Assembly (NCBI GenBank): GCA_002436185.1
Contig: DJKX01000072.1
Span: forward strand, 1 to 7,238
Reading direction: 5' to 3'
DNA: 7,238 bases
From: Fidelibacterota bacterium UBA6531
GTDB lineage: Bacteria; Fidelibacterota; Marinisomatia; Marinisomatales; TCS55
Position 1 is the stretch's first letter. Each line of letters opens with the position of its first letter. The translations under genes were made by a program, and so were the position numbers. Positions 1-5,902 of this stretch are shown here, piece by piece. The notes under the pieces are model-generated. The model made no database searches and was not told where the DNA came from. It saw only the letters and a list, made by a program, of their open reading frames with translations.

Positions 1-1
1 A

Positions 2-361
2 TTAAAAATTATATTCATTTTCATCTGGAAAAATGACGACTTTTAAAAAAATGACACTGGGTATTTTAATTAATAATAAATCATCCATTTCAACAATATA
101 ATAGCGCCCATCCGGTAATTCATATTCTCCCATGACAGTTCCATGTTTTTCAGAAAGTTCCTCCCACATATACTGCCGCCTGCCACTGAGTGATGATGAG
201 GTATAATCTCTGTCGTTTCCAATAATGCGTATGACTTTACCATCATACAGAGGATAATCTTCAGATACAATTTTGACATCTTCTGGTAAATCTGTATCAG
301 ATATAAAATAAGAGGTGCAGGAAAATATTAAAGTAAATAAAGGTAAAATGAGTCTTTTCAT
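2..361 (-). CDS. Small putative lipoprotein of unknown function
   Basis: This encodes 119 residues and I do not recognise the family. The N-terminus has Lys2-Arg3, a hydrophobic stretch (residues 4-13) and then IFSC, which is an acceptable though not ideal lipobox with Cys15 as the lipidation site. The protein is therefore probably anchored to the periplasmic side of a membrane. The mature part is rich in acidic and Tyr residues and contains short beta-like stretches (VIRIIGNDRDY, GRYYIVEMDD), with a second hydrophobic run near the C-terminus (LLLIKIPSVIFLKVVIF, about residues 95-111). The ATG shares one base with the TAA of the upstream antiporter gene (TAATG at 359-363), and no Shine-Dalgarno is evident. 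Translation probably depends on the antiporter message, so the two are likely co-expressed. The TAA stop lies at 2-4, so the gene is complete. A role with the antiporter is inferred from the overlap only. Confidence 0.72.
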   Translation of the reverse strand: MKRLILPLFTLIFSCTSYFISDTDLPEDVKIVSEDYPLYDGKVIRIIGNDRDYTSSSLSGRRQYMWEELSEKHGTVMGEYELPDGRYYIVEMDDLLLIKIPSVIFLKVVIFPDENEYNF

Positions 362-2202
362 TATAAAGTATTTTCAGAGAACACACTCTTTTCGAGCCAT
401 GTGTTAAACTGATCCATTTTTTGCGAATATACTAAACACGTTATTTCATCATCTTTTTTTAATACTGTTAAATGACCCAAGGGTATGGTTTTGGTACTGC
501 GAGTAGACGTTAATGGAATCAAAACACCTTCAGTTTCCTTGCCAAAGGCATCACCGGCAGATACTTCATCTTCTGATTGGCAAATTAATGAAATTGTTTC
601 CACTTGATCACGGCGAATCCAGACAGACCATTTTTCCAAATCCCGGGCACGGCTGAAAGGAATATTACCGCCTACTTCAGCTACCATATCTGCTGTTACA
701 CCTTCATCATCCCGTTTAATGCTGATATACGTTTCAGGTACTTTTCCTTCTTCTTTTACCCGTTGAGCAAAAAGCATATTTACTTCTTCATTTTCGGAAA
801 GTCCAATAGCGCCTTTACGAATATCAATTTCAGCCCGCAATAATATATGTTCTTCTAAACCATTTCCGTATATGACTTTAAGATCATCTTTTTCTGCCAG
901 CCGGCATAAGCTGGGATTGGTATCAATTATGACCACATCTTCTCCCCCACTCTGCAGGGCTGATGCCAATCTCCGCCCAACAGCGTTGGCACCCAAAATC
1001 ACCCAACCATGCTCGCTTTGACGTTTTAAACCCAAGAGTTTAGCTACGAATCCGCCGGTTAAGCCTGCTGATAAAACGGTAACCGCGATCAATAGAAAGA
1101 CCATAGCCCGTAATTGAGATCCGTCTATGCCGTGTTTTTCCAGTTCAATTGCAAAATAAGACGCCACAGCTGCCGCTACAATTCCCCGGGGTGCGATCCA
1201 TGCCAGCAATATTTTCTGCTTAATTGTAAGATTAGAATTAACCGTGCCGGTAAATATGTTCAATGGGCGAATGACAAACATCAGGATTAAAACAGTATAG
1301 ATACCTCCCCAGCCCAAAGACCATACAGCGCTCATGCGGACATCGGCAGCCAATAGAATGAACAGCATGCCGATGAGCATCACCGTCATCTGCTCCTTGA
1401 ATTCCATCAATTCCCGGCGCACGATTGTTTTACGGTTGCCTACAACCATACCGGCGATTGTTACGGCTACAATACCGCTTTCATGGCTTAATACATTGGA
1501 AATCTGGAACAGTGCAAATACCAAAGAAAGAGTGAATACATTTTCCAAACCCTCCGGAACCAGCTTGCGTATGCTCAACAGCCAAGCCATGATAAATCCA
1601 CCGATGATGCCAATCAAACCGCCAATAAAAAGACGGCCCAAAATAATAAAGGGGCTTGCAAAAAATGTAAATCCGGATGGACTCACAACCACTTCCAATG
1701 CTACAACAGCGACAATAGCACCAATAGCATCCAATAAAATTCCTTCCGCTTCCAAAACGGTGGCTACAGATTGGCGGAGTTTGATGCGGCGCAGCAGCGG
1801 TGTTATAACCGTTGGACCTGTTACAATTACTAAAATTCCGAATAGAATCGCAGTGTTCCAGTCCCAATGCAGGAAAACCTTTGCTGTTAATGTAGCACCA
1901 ATTGCAGTCAATAAGGCTCCAATGGAAATGAGTTGGCGAATGGTCCGTCCCTCCTGGCGCAACCGGGCAAGGCGCAGGTTCATTCCTCCTTCAAATAGAA
2001 TCACTGCTACTGCAAATCCTACGAGCATAGGTAGAGCTTCACCCAACAATTCAGGGCGAATAATATTCAAACCATCGGGTCCCATCAAGACACCCACAGC
2101 TAGCAATAAAACAATACCCGGGATTTTTATATGTCGTGCTATCGTCTGAGCAATCATACCCATGGCCAGGGCAATAGCAATGGTAAATGCAGGTGAATTC
2201 AT
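361..2202 (-). CDS. Monovalent cation:proton antiporter (CPA family, NhaP-like) with C-terminal TrkA-N/RCK domain
   Basis: This inner-membrane protein of 613 residues probably exchanges Na+ or K+ for H+. Residues 1-392 form the transporter domain with about 12 hydrophobic segments. Family marks visible are IPGIVLLLAVGVLMGPDG (27-44), LFEGGMNL (69-76), TGPTVITPLLRR (128-139), EAEGILLDAIGAI (151-163) with Asp158 at the place of the ion-binding Asp, and APRGIVAAAVAS (337-348) with Arg339. Residues 399-510 are a Rossmann-type TrkA-N domain: VILGANAVG (401-409), the acidic end of strand 2 in IIDTN (Asp427), and YGNGLEE. Residues 535-600 resemble a degenerate TrkA-C-type regulatory domain. The glycine motif reads GxNxxG instead of GxGxxG, so nucleotide preference may differ. 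The ATG has no clear Shine-Dalgarno but is followed at once by the first membrane segment. The gene overlaps the downstream lipoprotein gene by one base. The ion specificity cannot be read from sequence. Confidence 0.93.
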   Translation of the reverse strand: MNSPAFTIAIALAMGMIAQTIARHIKIPGIVLLLAVGVLMGPDGLNIIRPELLGEALPMLVGFAVAVILFEGGMNLRLARLRQEGRTIRQLISIGALLTAIGATLTAKVFLHWDWNTAILFGILVIVTGPTVITPLLRRIKLRQSVATVLEAEGILLDAIGAIVAVVALEVVVSPSGFTFFASPFIILGRLFIGGLIGIIGGFIMAWLLSIRKLVPEGLENVFTLSLVFALFQISNVLSHESGIVAVTIAGMVVGNRKTIVRRELMEFKEQMTVMLIGMLFILLAADVRMSAVWSLGWGGIYTVLILMFVIRPLNIFTGTVNSNLTIKQKILLAWIAPRGIVAAAVASYFAIELEKHGIDGSQLRAMVFLLIAVTVLSAGLTGGFVAKLLGLKRQSEHGWVILGANAVGRRLASALQSGGEDVVIIDTNPSLCRLAEKDDLKVIYGNGLEEHILLRAEIDIRKGAIGLSENEEVNMLFAQRVKEEGKVPETYISIKRDDEGVTADMVAEVGGNIPFSRARDLEKWSVWIRRDQVETISLICQSEDEVSAGDAFGKETEGVLIPLTSTRSTKTIPLGHLTVLKKDDEITCLVYSQKMDQFNTWLEKSVFSENTL

Positions 2203-2251
2203 TATTTATTATTGGATAAGTAGAAAAATGTGCGCTGTCTCACGGGAGGGA

Positions 2252-2277
2252 ATATACTGTATATGTTACTATAACAT
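2252..2277. promoter_or_regulatory. Two abutting palindromes, possible operator
   Basis: Two perfect inverted repeats lie next to each other in the region between the divergent antiporter and tautomerase genes. One is ATATAC-T-GTATAT (2252-2264) and the other is ATGTTA-CTA-TAACAT (2263-2277). They start 50 bases upstream of the antiporter ATG. TATATT and TATAGT on the minus strand inside them could serve as -10 boxes, but I found no convincing -35 partner. A repressor or activator site for the antiporter is plausible. AT-rich chance symmetry is the alternative. Confidence 0.3.
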
Positions 2278-2469
2278 CGAGGGCGACGTTGCGGAGTCCC
2301 ATTCAAACTGGTTTAGGATAAAGATTATGAAACGACCTAATTCCGAATTTTAATCTTTAGCCCTCTCCCATCTCAAGTACCCGGGGCATTATAAAATTAT
2401 TTTCTATTCTCCATTAATTAATTTTTTAATTAATTTTGAGTAAGGATATAAACTATAAGGAGAATTAAT

Positions 2470-2667
2470 ATGCCTATTACTACAATTAAAATTGTCCGAG
2501 GCGTTTTCAGCGAGGAGCAGAAATCTGAAATGATTCAAAAGGTTACCGAGGCTATGGTCGAAGTAACCGGTGAAGAAAAACGTAACGGCAACTGGGTTAT
2601 CATCGAAGAAACAAATCCTGGAGAATGGGCAATCGGAGGAAAACCCGTCGGCCTCCCAAAGGGATAG
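2470..2667 (+). CDS. 4-oxalocrotonate tautomerase family protein
   Basis: This is a 65-residue protein of the tautomerase (4-OT) superfamily. Members are small cytosolic beta-alpha-beta subunits that assemble into hexamers and use the N-terminal proline, freed by removal of Met, as catalytic base for keto-enol tautomerisation. Visible marks are the start MPITTIKIVRG with Pro2 (Pro1 of the mature protein), an Arg in the usual position after the first strand, the helix FSEEQKSEMIQKVTEAMVEV, the strand NWVIIEET, and the closing GEWAIGGKPV loop. The length matches the family (about 62 residues). AAGGAG at 2457-2462 lies 7 bases before the ATG, so the start is secure. It stands alone on the plus strand, between the divergent antiporter and the convergent tRNA operon. 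The physiological substrate is unknown, and no aromatic-catabolism genes lie nearby. Confidence 0.93.
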   Translation: MPITTIKIVRGVFSEEQKSEMIQKVTEAMVEVTGEEKRNGNWVIIEETNPGEWAIGGKPVGLPKG

Positions 2668-2681
2668 GATGAAATAAAAAT

Positions 2682-2704
2682 GGGGGCAGTAATTAGCTCC
2701 TTTT
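2682..2704 (+). terminator. Weak possible terminator after the tautomerase gene
   Basis: GGGGC (2683-2687) can pair with GCTCC (2696-2700), including one G-U pair, across an 8-base loop, and is followed by TTTT. It starts 15 bases after the tautomerase stop, a suitable position. The stem is short, so this is a weak call. Confidence 0.35.
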
Positions 2705-2786
2705 GTAATGAAAAAGTACACCATAGGTACAATCCCCTGTCAAAACATGGCATATTTTGGCATTATTTGGCAAAGTGAGGGATAAG

Positions 2787-2812
2787 AAAAAACCCCCTAA
2801 AAAAGGGGGTTT
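2787..2812 (-). terminator. Rho-independent terminator of the tRNA operon
   Basis: On the minus strand AAACCCCC (2812-2805) pairs with GGGGGTTT (2797-2790) around a 7-base loop, giving 8 base pairs. The T run continues to 2787, six T in total. It begins 10 bases downstream of the tRNA-Leu 3' end, exactly where a terminator for the tRNA transcript is expected. The plus-strand reading also has a T run of only three, so termination is mainly in the minus direction. Confidence 0.88.
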
Positions 2813-2821
2813 CTCGACGAG

Positions 2822-2905
2822 TACCCGGGGCCGGACTCGAACCGGCACGGCTTTACAGCCAATGGATTTTAAGTCCATAGTGTCTACCAATTCCACCACC
2901 CGGGC
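2822..2905 (-). tRNA. tRNA-Leu (anticodon TAA)
   Basis: This is an 84-nt tRNA of class II with a long variable arm. The acceptor stem GCCCGGG pairs with CCCGGGT (first pair G-U), with discriminator A. The anticodon stem is ATGGA/TCCAT with loop CTTAAAA, giving anticodon TAA at 2871-2869, which reads UUA and UUG. The variable arm has a GGCT/AGCC stem, and the T arm is GCCGG-TTCGAGT-CCGGC. The D-loop contains TTGGTAGA, typical of tRNA-Leu. CCA is not encoded (the next bases are CTC), so it must be added by CCA-adding enzyme. It is the second tRNA of the transcript, 3 nt after the tRNA-Cys CCA. Confidence 0.97.
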
Positions 2906-2908
2906 AGC

Positions 2909-2985
2909 TGGAGGCGTCGATCGGATTCGAACCGATGAATGACAGTTTTGCAAACTGCTCCCTTAGACCACTTGGGTACGACGCC
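2909..2985 (-). tRNA. tRNA-Cys (anticodon GCA), CCA encoded
   Basis: The acceptor stem GGCGTCG pairs fully with CGACGCC. The D arm is CCC/GGG with loop AAGTGGTCTAA. The anticodon stem GCAGT/ACTGT encloses TTGCAAA, giving GCA at 2951-2949. The T arm is ATCGG-TTCGAAT-CCGAT. The discriminator is T (U73), a known identity element of tRNA-Cys. CCA follows directly at 2911-2909, so the gene spans 74 nt plus CCA. Only three bases then separate it from tRNA-Leu, so both come from one precursor. It starts 49 nt after the stop of the small membrane protein gene. Confidence 0.97.
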
Positions 2986-3034
2986 ATAATTCTAATTTAT
3001 TTTGAAAAAAAGCCCACGAATTTAAAGAGCATTT

Positions 3035-3181
3035 TTACACAAATCTGAATAATAATTCACGAATTGCTTCCACTTTTATTTCCAATGCACGGATGACTTG
3101 ATTTTGCAGCCATAATTGCACCGATAGCGATAAAAAGCCGGCAATCATAATGATGTACAAATACTTGATGTGTTTTTCCAT
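3035..3181 (-). CDS. Small single-pass membrane protein (48 aa) leading the tRNA operon
   Basis: This short gene encodes 48 residues, starting MEKHIKYLYIIMIAGFLSLS. A hydrophobic segment at about residues 7-25 is preceded by basic residues and followed by an amphipathic, charged helix (QNQVIRALEIKVEAIRELL). This suggests one membrane span and a short helical tail able to pair with another helix. The case for a real gene is strong for its size. AAAGGAG (3193-3187) lies 5 bases before the ATG, and a sigma70-like promoter sits about 22 bases upstream of the SD. The ORF ends in TAA at 3037-3035, just ahead of tRNA-Cys. It is not a recognised family to me. It may be an anchor or regulatory subunit, but its role is unknown. 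The alternative is a short leader ORF without a stable product. Confidence 0.7.
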   Translation of the reverse strand: MEKHIKYLYIIMIAGFLSLSVQLWLQNQVIRALEIKVEAIRELLFRFV

Positions 3182-3202
3182 GAAAGCTCCTTTAGGTTAA
3201 TA

Positions 3203-3238
3203 TATCTTTAGTGTAGTTTACGATATGGATTTGGTCAA
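3203..3238 (-). promoter_or_regulatory. Sigma70-like promoter for the small-protein/tRNA operon
   Basis: On the minus strand TTGACC (3238-3233, five of six consensus bases) is followed after exactly 17 bases by TACACT (3215-3210, four of six). Transcription would start near 3203, leaving a leader of about 20 nt that includes AAAGGAG before the ATG at 3181. The transcript would cover the small membrane protein and both tRNAs and stop at the terminator at 2812-2787. The -35 box lies inside the first codons of the divergent gene. Confidence 0.65.
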
Positions 3239-3455
3239 ATTAAACATGTATCAGCGCCTCCGGGATTTTGAAGTTCCTTCATCTATATTAGATGAAATAT
3301 TTGCAGATGAAGGAGATTTAGAGGTTCTTGAATCCAATTGGAAAGAACTGGAAAATAACGGTATGAGTGCCGACGAGATTGCTGCTGAAATTGCTAAAAT
3401 GATTTTTGAACAGCTCGATATTTCTCCTGATCAATTCACAGAAGAAAATGAATAA
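3225..3455 (+). CDS. Acidic small protein of unknown function
   Basis: This encodes 76 residues that I cannot assign to a family. There is no signal peptide or membrane segment, so it is probably cytosolic. It is strongly acidic, especially in the centre (ADEGDLEVLESNWKELE) and at the tail (SPDQFTEENE), and looks mostly helical. MSADEIAAEIAKMIFEQL (about residues 48-65) resembles a helix-turn-helix-like or small domain helix pair, but this is not diagnostic. The ATG at 3225 lacks a Shine-Dalgarno. An in-frame ATG at 3246 (MYQRLRDFEV) would free the divergent promoter from overlap and gives a 69-residue protein, so either start is possible. Its 3' end overlaps the convergent gene by 25 nt. Codon structure is intact and the coding appearance is good, with no close antisense rival over most of its length. 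Confidence 0.7.
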   Translation: MDLVKLNMYQRLRDFEVPSSILDEIFADEGDLEVLESNWKELENNGMSADEIAAEIAKMIFEQLDISPDQFTEENE

Positions 3456-3799
3456 AAAGTAACCCTGCTCTTTTCTTTCTTTTCAGGTAATATTAAAACC
3501 TTTTGTTTTTGGTTCTTCTTTAGCTCCCGCAACACAGCCTGGCCAGCATTCAAAAGTTTCTTTTCTAAAACAGGGGCATTAATTAAAACCGAATACAGTT
3601 TATCATTCTCGTTACGAATTGCCTGCAAACCATAAGCTCGGGGAACATCCATCATATAATATTCATGATCGGACTTAATCATCCATTCAGTTCGGGTGCA
3701 AAGTAAATTATAACGCTCCAAAATGTCCTGATTAAATATAGTGTCCTTAGCGGATACGCTTACGGCTAAAATAGATAATATAATCAGAATTCTTTTCAT
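3431..3799 (-). CDS. Small exported protein of unknown function, last gene of the peptidase operon
   Basis: This encodes 122 residues. The N-terminus MKRILIILSILAVSVSA-KD is a clear Sec signal peptide with VSA before the likely cleavage site at 17/18, so the mature protein is periplasmic or secreted. The mature part (about 105 residues) is charged, carries one Cys (LLCTRTEW), and ends in a basic stretch (ELKKNQKQKV) followed by a short beta-like tail. I do not recognise a domain. The ATG overlaps the TGA of the M3 peptidase gene (ATGA), and GGGAG (3808-3804) lies 4 bases before it, so translation is coupled to the peptidase. This position suggests an accessory role in the same envelope process, which is inference from gene order. 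The 3' end runs 25 nt into the convergent 76-residue gene. Confidence 0.75.
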   Translation of the reverse strand: MKRILIILSILAVSVSAKDTIFNQDILERYNLLCTRTEWMIKSDHEYYMMDVPRAYGLQAIRNENDKLYSVLINAPVLEKKLLNAGQAVLRELKKNQKQKVLILPEKKEKSRVTFYSFSSVN

Positions 3800-5880
3800 T
3801 CAACTCCCATGCTTCTCATAAATGCATCAGAATTTGATTCCCTGCCGAGAAATTCTTTAACAAGTGATAGAGGTTCTTCCGTTCCGCCTTTTTCCAAGAT
3901 AATTTTTCGGTAACGCATACCCTGTTCTTCATTCATGATTCCTTTTTCTTCAAAAATAGAAAACATATCTTGAGCATACACTTCAGACCATTTATAGCCG
4001 TAATAAGCAGCACCATAGCCATTCAAATGGCCAAAAGCCGCTTCCATATGCGTCCCTTCCTGGTAAGGATAAAATGTAATTTCATTTTGTAGCTTTGTAA
4101 CTATATCGGTGGTTGATTTATCACCATCGGGATTATAACCGTCATGAAGTGTAAAGTCCAAAACACCGTAATATACTTGCTGAAGTGCTTTGGTTCCGGA
4201 ATTCACATTTTTCGCGGCGATCATTTTATCCAAAAGTTCATCAGGGATGACTGCACCAGTTTCATAATGCTTTGCAAAAAGAGATAATGATTCTTTCTGC
4301 CAGATCCAATTTTCCAGCATTTGCGATGGCGCTTCCACAAAATCCCTGGCTACAGATGTTCCGGCATAACTCATGAGCGGTGCTTGAGTCAAAACACCAT
4401 GAACCAAATGCCCGAATTCATGAAAATACGTTTCCACATTATCATGGGTGAGTAATGAAGGCTGAAATTTTGTTGGTTTTGGAAAATTGCATACCAGTGC
4501 TGTGGTTGGTTTTTGATAATCTTTTTCTGTCAATTTTCCCATAGTTACAGAAAATGCTGCAGCGTGGCTGTATTTATTCGCCCTGGGAAACATATCGAGG
4601 TAAAAACGCCCTATCAATTCTTTTGTTGCACCATCATATACTTCATACATAAGCACATCTTCGTGCCAAACGGATGGATCTTCAACTTTTTTGAATCTAA
4701 CATTGAACAAGCGCTGATACACAGTAAAGAGCCCTTCTGTTACATTATTGAATTCAAAATACTGGCGAACTTCTTCCGGATCAAGATTAAAATTTTCTTT
4801 GAGTACTAGGTTTTCATAAAATCCGGCTTCCCACACATTAATAATATTTGCATTCGTACCTGTTCTGCTGGATTTTATTTTCAACATTTCAGCAATGTCC
4901 ATCTCCCCTTTTGCACGCAGTTTACTTTTCAAGTCATTCTCAAATTCCCAGACATTACTAGGATTTTTTGCCATGCGGTCTTCCGTGCGATATTCAGCAT
5001 ATGATTTATAACCGAGTACTTCAACCAATTCCCGACGGTTGCGAATAATGTCATTTAAAACACTCAAGTTTGAATCTACAGCACGATTGTTGTATTTAAA
5101 TTTCAAATTTTTCCTAGCATCATCAGACAATGCATAATCCATAAACGGCACATAAGATGGATAGGACATATCAATTGCGTAAGTACCATTTTTCTGGAGA
5201 CGTTCTTTTTGATAATTTTCCGGTAAACCTTTTATCTCTTCTGCAGAAACAAAAAGTGTATCCTGATAATCAGAAATGTTTTTACTGAACGCTAAACCCA
5301 AGTCAGCAAGTTCATTAAATATTTCCTTTACTTGAACCCGTTTTTCCTTGGGTAATCCAAAACCACTGCGCTGGTAATCAAGCAATGTATCCTCAAGAAA
5401 TTTCTTCTTATACCCTGTCAATTGCTGGGCTTCTTTGGATTTTGAAAATGTTACAACAGCATTATACAAATCCTCATTCAGAGAAAGATCTGTTAAATAT
5501 TTCTGTATCGTTTGACTTGAAGCTAGGCCTTCATCACGAATATCTTTATTCGTGTGAGTAGAACCCATAAGATAGCCCGGACTCCACACAGATTCAATAA
5601 TCATATAGATATCATCAATTGCCACCAAGGTATTGTCAAAGGTTCGATCAGCATCCGGAACAGATAAAATGTCTGATAGAATTAAATCAGCAGATTTTAA
5701 AACGTATGTGGTTGCTCGTTTAATATGCCCCGTACGCAAATTGGCAAAATCATGTACTTCATTGAATTTAACAATTAACGGATTTGCTGATGGTTTATTC
5801 ACATAAGGGTTTTCCTTGCGCTCTACAACTAGTGCTACAGCGATAACAATAAAAACAACTGCAAAAATATTTCGATTCAT
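3796..5880 (-). CDS. M3 family zinc metallopeptidase (thimet oligopeptidase/oligopeptidase A-like), membrane-anchored or exported
   Basis: This is a 694-residue oligopeptidase that cleaves short peptides within a closed cavity. The zinc site is HEFGH with His487, Glu488 and His491. The third ligand Glu516 lies in FVEAPSQMLENW, at the spacing typical of the M3A subfamily. Also visible are FYLDMFPRANKYSHAAAF (426-443), typical of M3, and the glycine/tyrosine loop HLNGYGAAYYGY (618-629) that binds substrate. The length fits the family (about 680-710). Residues 5-19 are strongly hydrophobic (IFAVVFIVIAVALVV), followed by charged ERKENPY. This is a signal peptide or uncleaved anchor, so the enzyme should act outside the cytoplasm, unlike cytosolic OpdA. 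I chose ATG at 5880 because AAAGGA lies 6 bases upstream. GTG at 5883, one codon earlier, is the alternative. It follows the upstream gene by 22 nt and overlaps the downstream gene by 4 nt. Confidence 0.96.
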   Translation of the reverse strand: MNRNIFAVVFIVIAVALVVERKENPYVNKPSANPLIVKFNEVHDFANLRTGHIKRATTYVLKSADLILSDILSVPDADRTFDNTLVAIDDIYMIIESVWSPGYLMGSTHTNKDIRDEGLASSQTIQKYLTDLSLNEDLYNAVVTFSKSKEAQQLTGYKKKFLEDTLLDYQRSGFGLPKEKRVQVKEIFNELADLGLAFSKNISDYQDTLFVSAEEIKGLPENYQKERLQKNGTYAIDMSYPSYVPFMDYALSDDARKNLKFKYNNRAVDSNLSVLNDIIRNRRELVEVLGYKSYAEYRTEDRMAKNPSNVWEFENDLKSKLRAKGEMDIAEMLKIKSSRTGTNANIINVWEAGFYENLVLKENFNLDPEEVRQYFEFNNVTEGLFTVYQRLFNVRFKKVEDPSVWHEDVLMYEVYDGATKELIGRFYLDMFPRANKYSHAAAFSVTMGKLTEKDYQKPTTALVCNFPKPTKFQPSLLTHDNVETYFHEFGHLVHGVLTQAPLMSYAGTSVARDFVEAPSQMLENWIWQKESLSLFAKHYETGAVIPDELLDKMIAAKNVNSGTKALQQVYYGVLDFTLHDGYNPDGDKSTTDIVTKLQNEITFYPYQEGTHMEAAFGHLNGYGAAYYGYKWSEVYAQDMFSIFEEKGIMNEEQGMRYRKIILEKGGTEEPLSLVKEFLGRESNSDAFMRSMGVE

Positions 5881-5902
5881 CACTTTTCCTTTATTTTTAA
5901 AA

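Noticed and set aside
1334..2149. Long plus-strand open frame (271 codons) antisense to the antiporter
   Set aside because: It is a shadow of a clearly recognisable antiporter gene: Ser/Thr/Ile/Asn/Arg-rich, low-complexity composition, no domain and no Shine-Dalgarno.
2413..2434. Inverted repeat ATTAATTAA-TTTT-TTAATTAAT ahead of the tautomerase gene
   Set aside because: The stem is only A-T pairs in AT-rich DNA. It would be a very weak hairpin, and there is no riboswitch-like structure around it.
2203..2469. Search for an RNA gene, riboswitch or small gene between antiporter and tautomerase
   Set aside because: Apart from the two palindromes, the tRNA-like 12-mer and the tautomerase Shine-Dalgarno, nothing structured or coding was convincing. 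No clear -35/-10 pair was found for either gene.
2731..2772. Threefold TTGGCA/TGGCAT-like spacing (GGCATATTTTGGCATTATTTGGCA)-type short repeat after the tautomerase gene
   Set aside because: The units are very short and imperfect with no further copies, so neither a repeat array nor an operator can be supported.
2693..2953. Open frames on both strands running across the two tRNA genes and the terminator
   Set aside because: The DNA is fully explained by tRNA-Cys, tRNA-Leu and the terminator; the translated products are artefacts of RNA genes.
4513..4809. Plus-strand open frame of 98 codons inside the M3 peptidase gene
   Set aside because: It lies antisense to conserved peptidase sequence, its composition (Phe, Ile, Cys-rich) is typical of an antisense shadow, and no initiation signals are seen.
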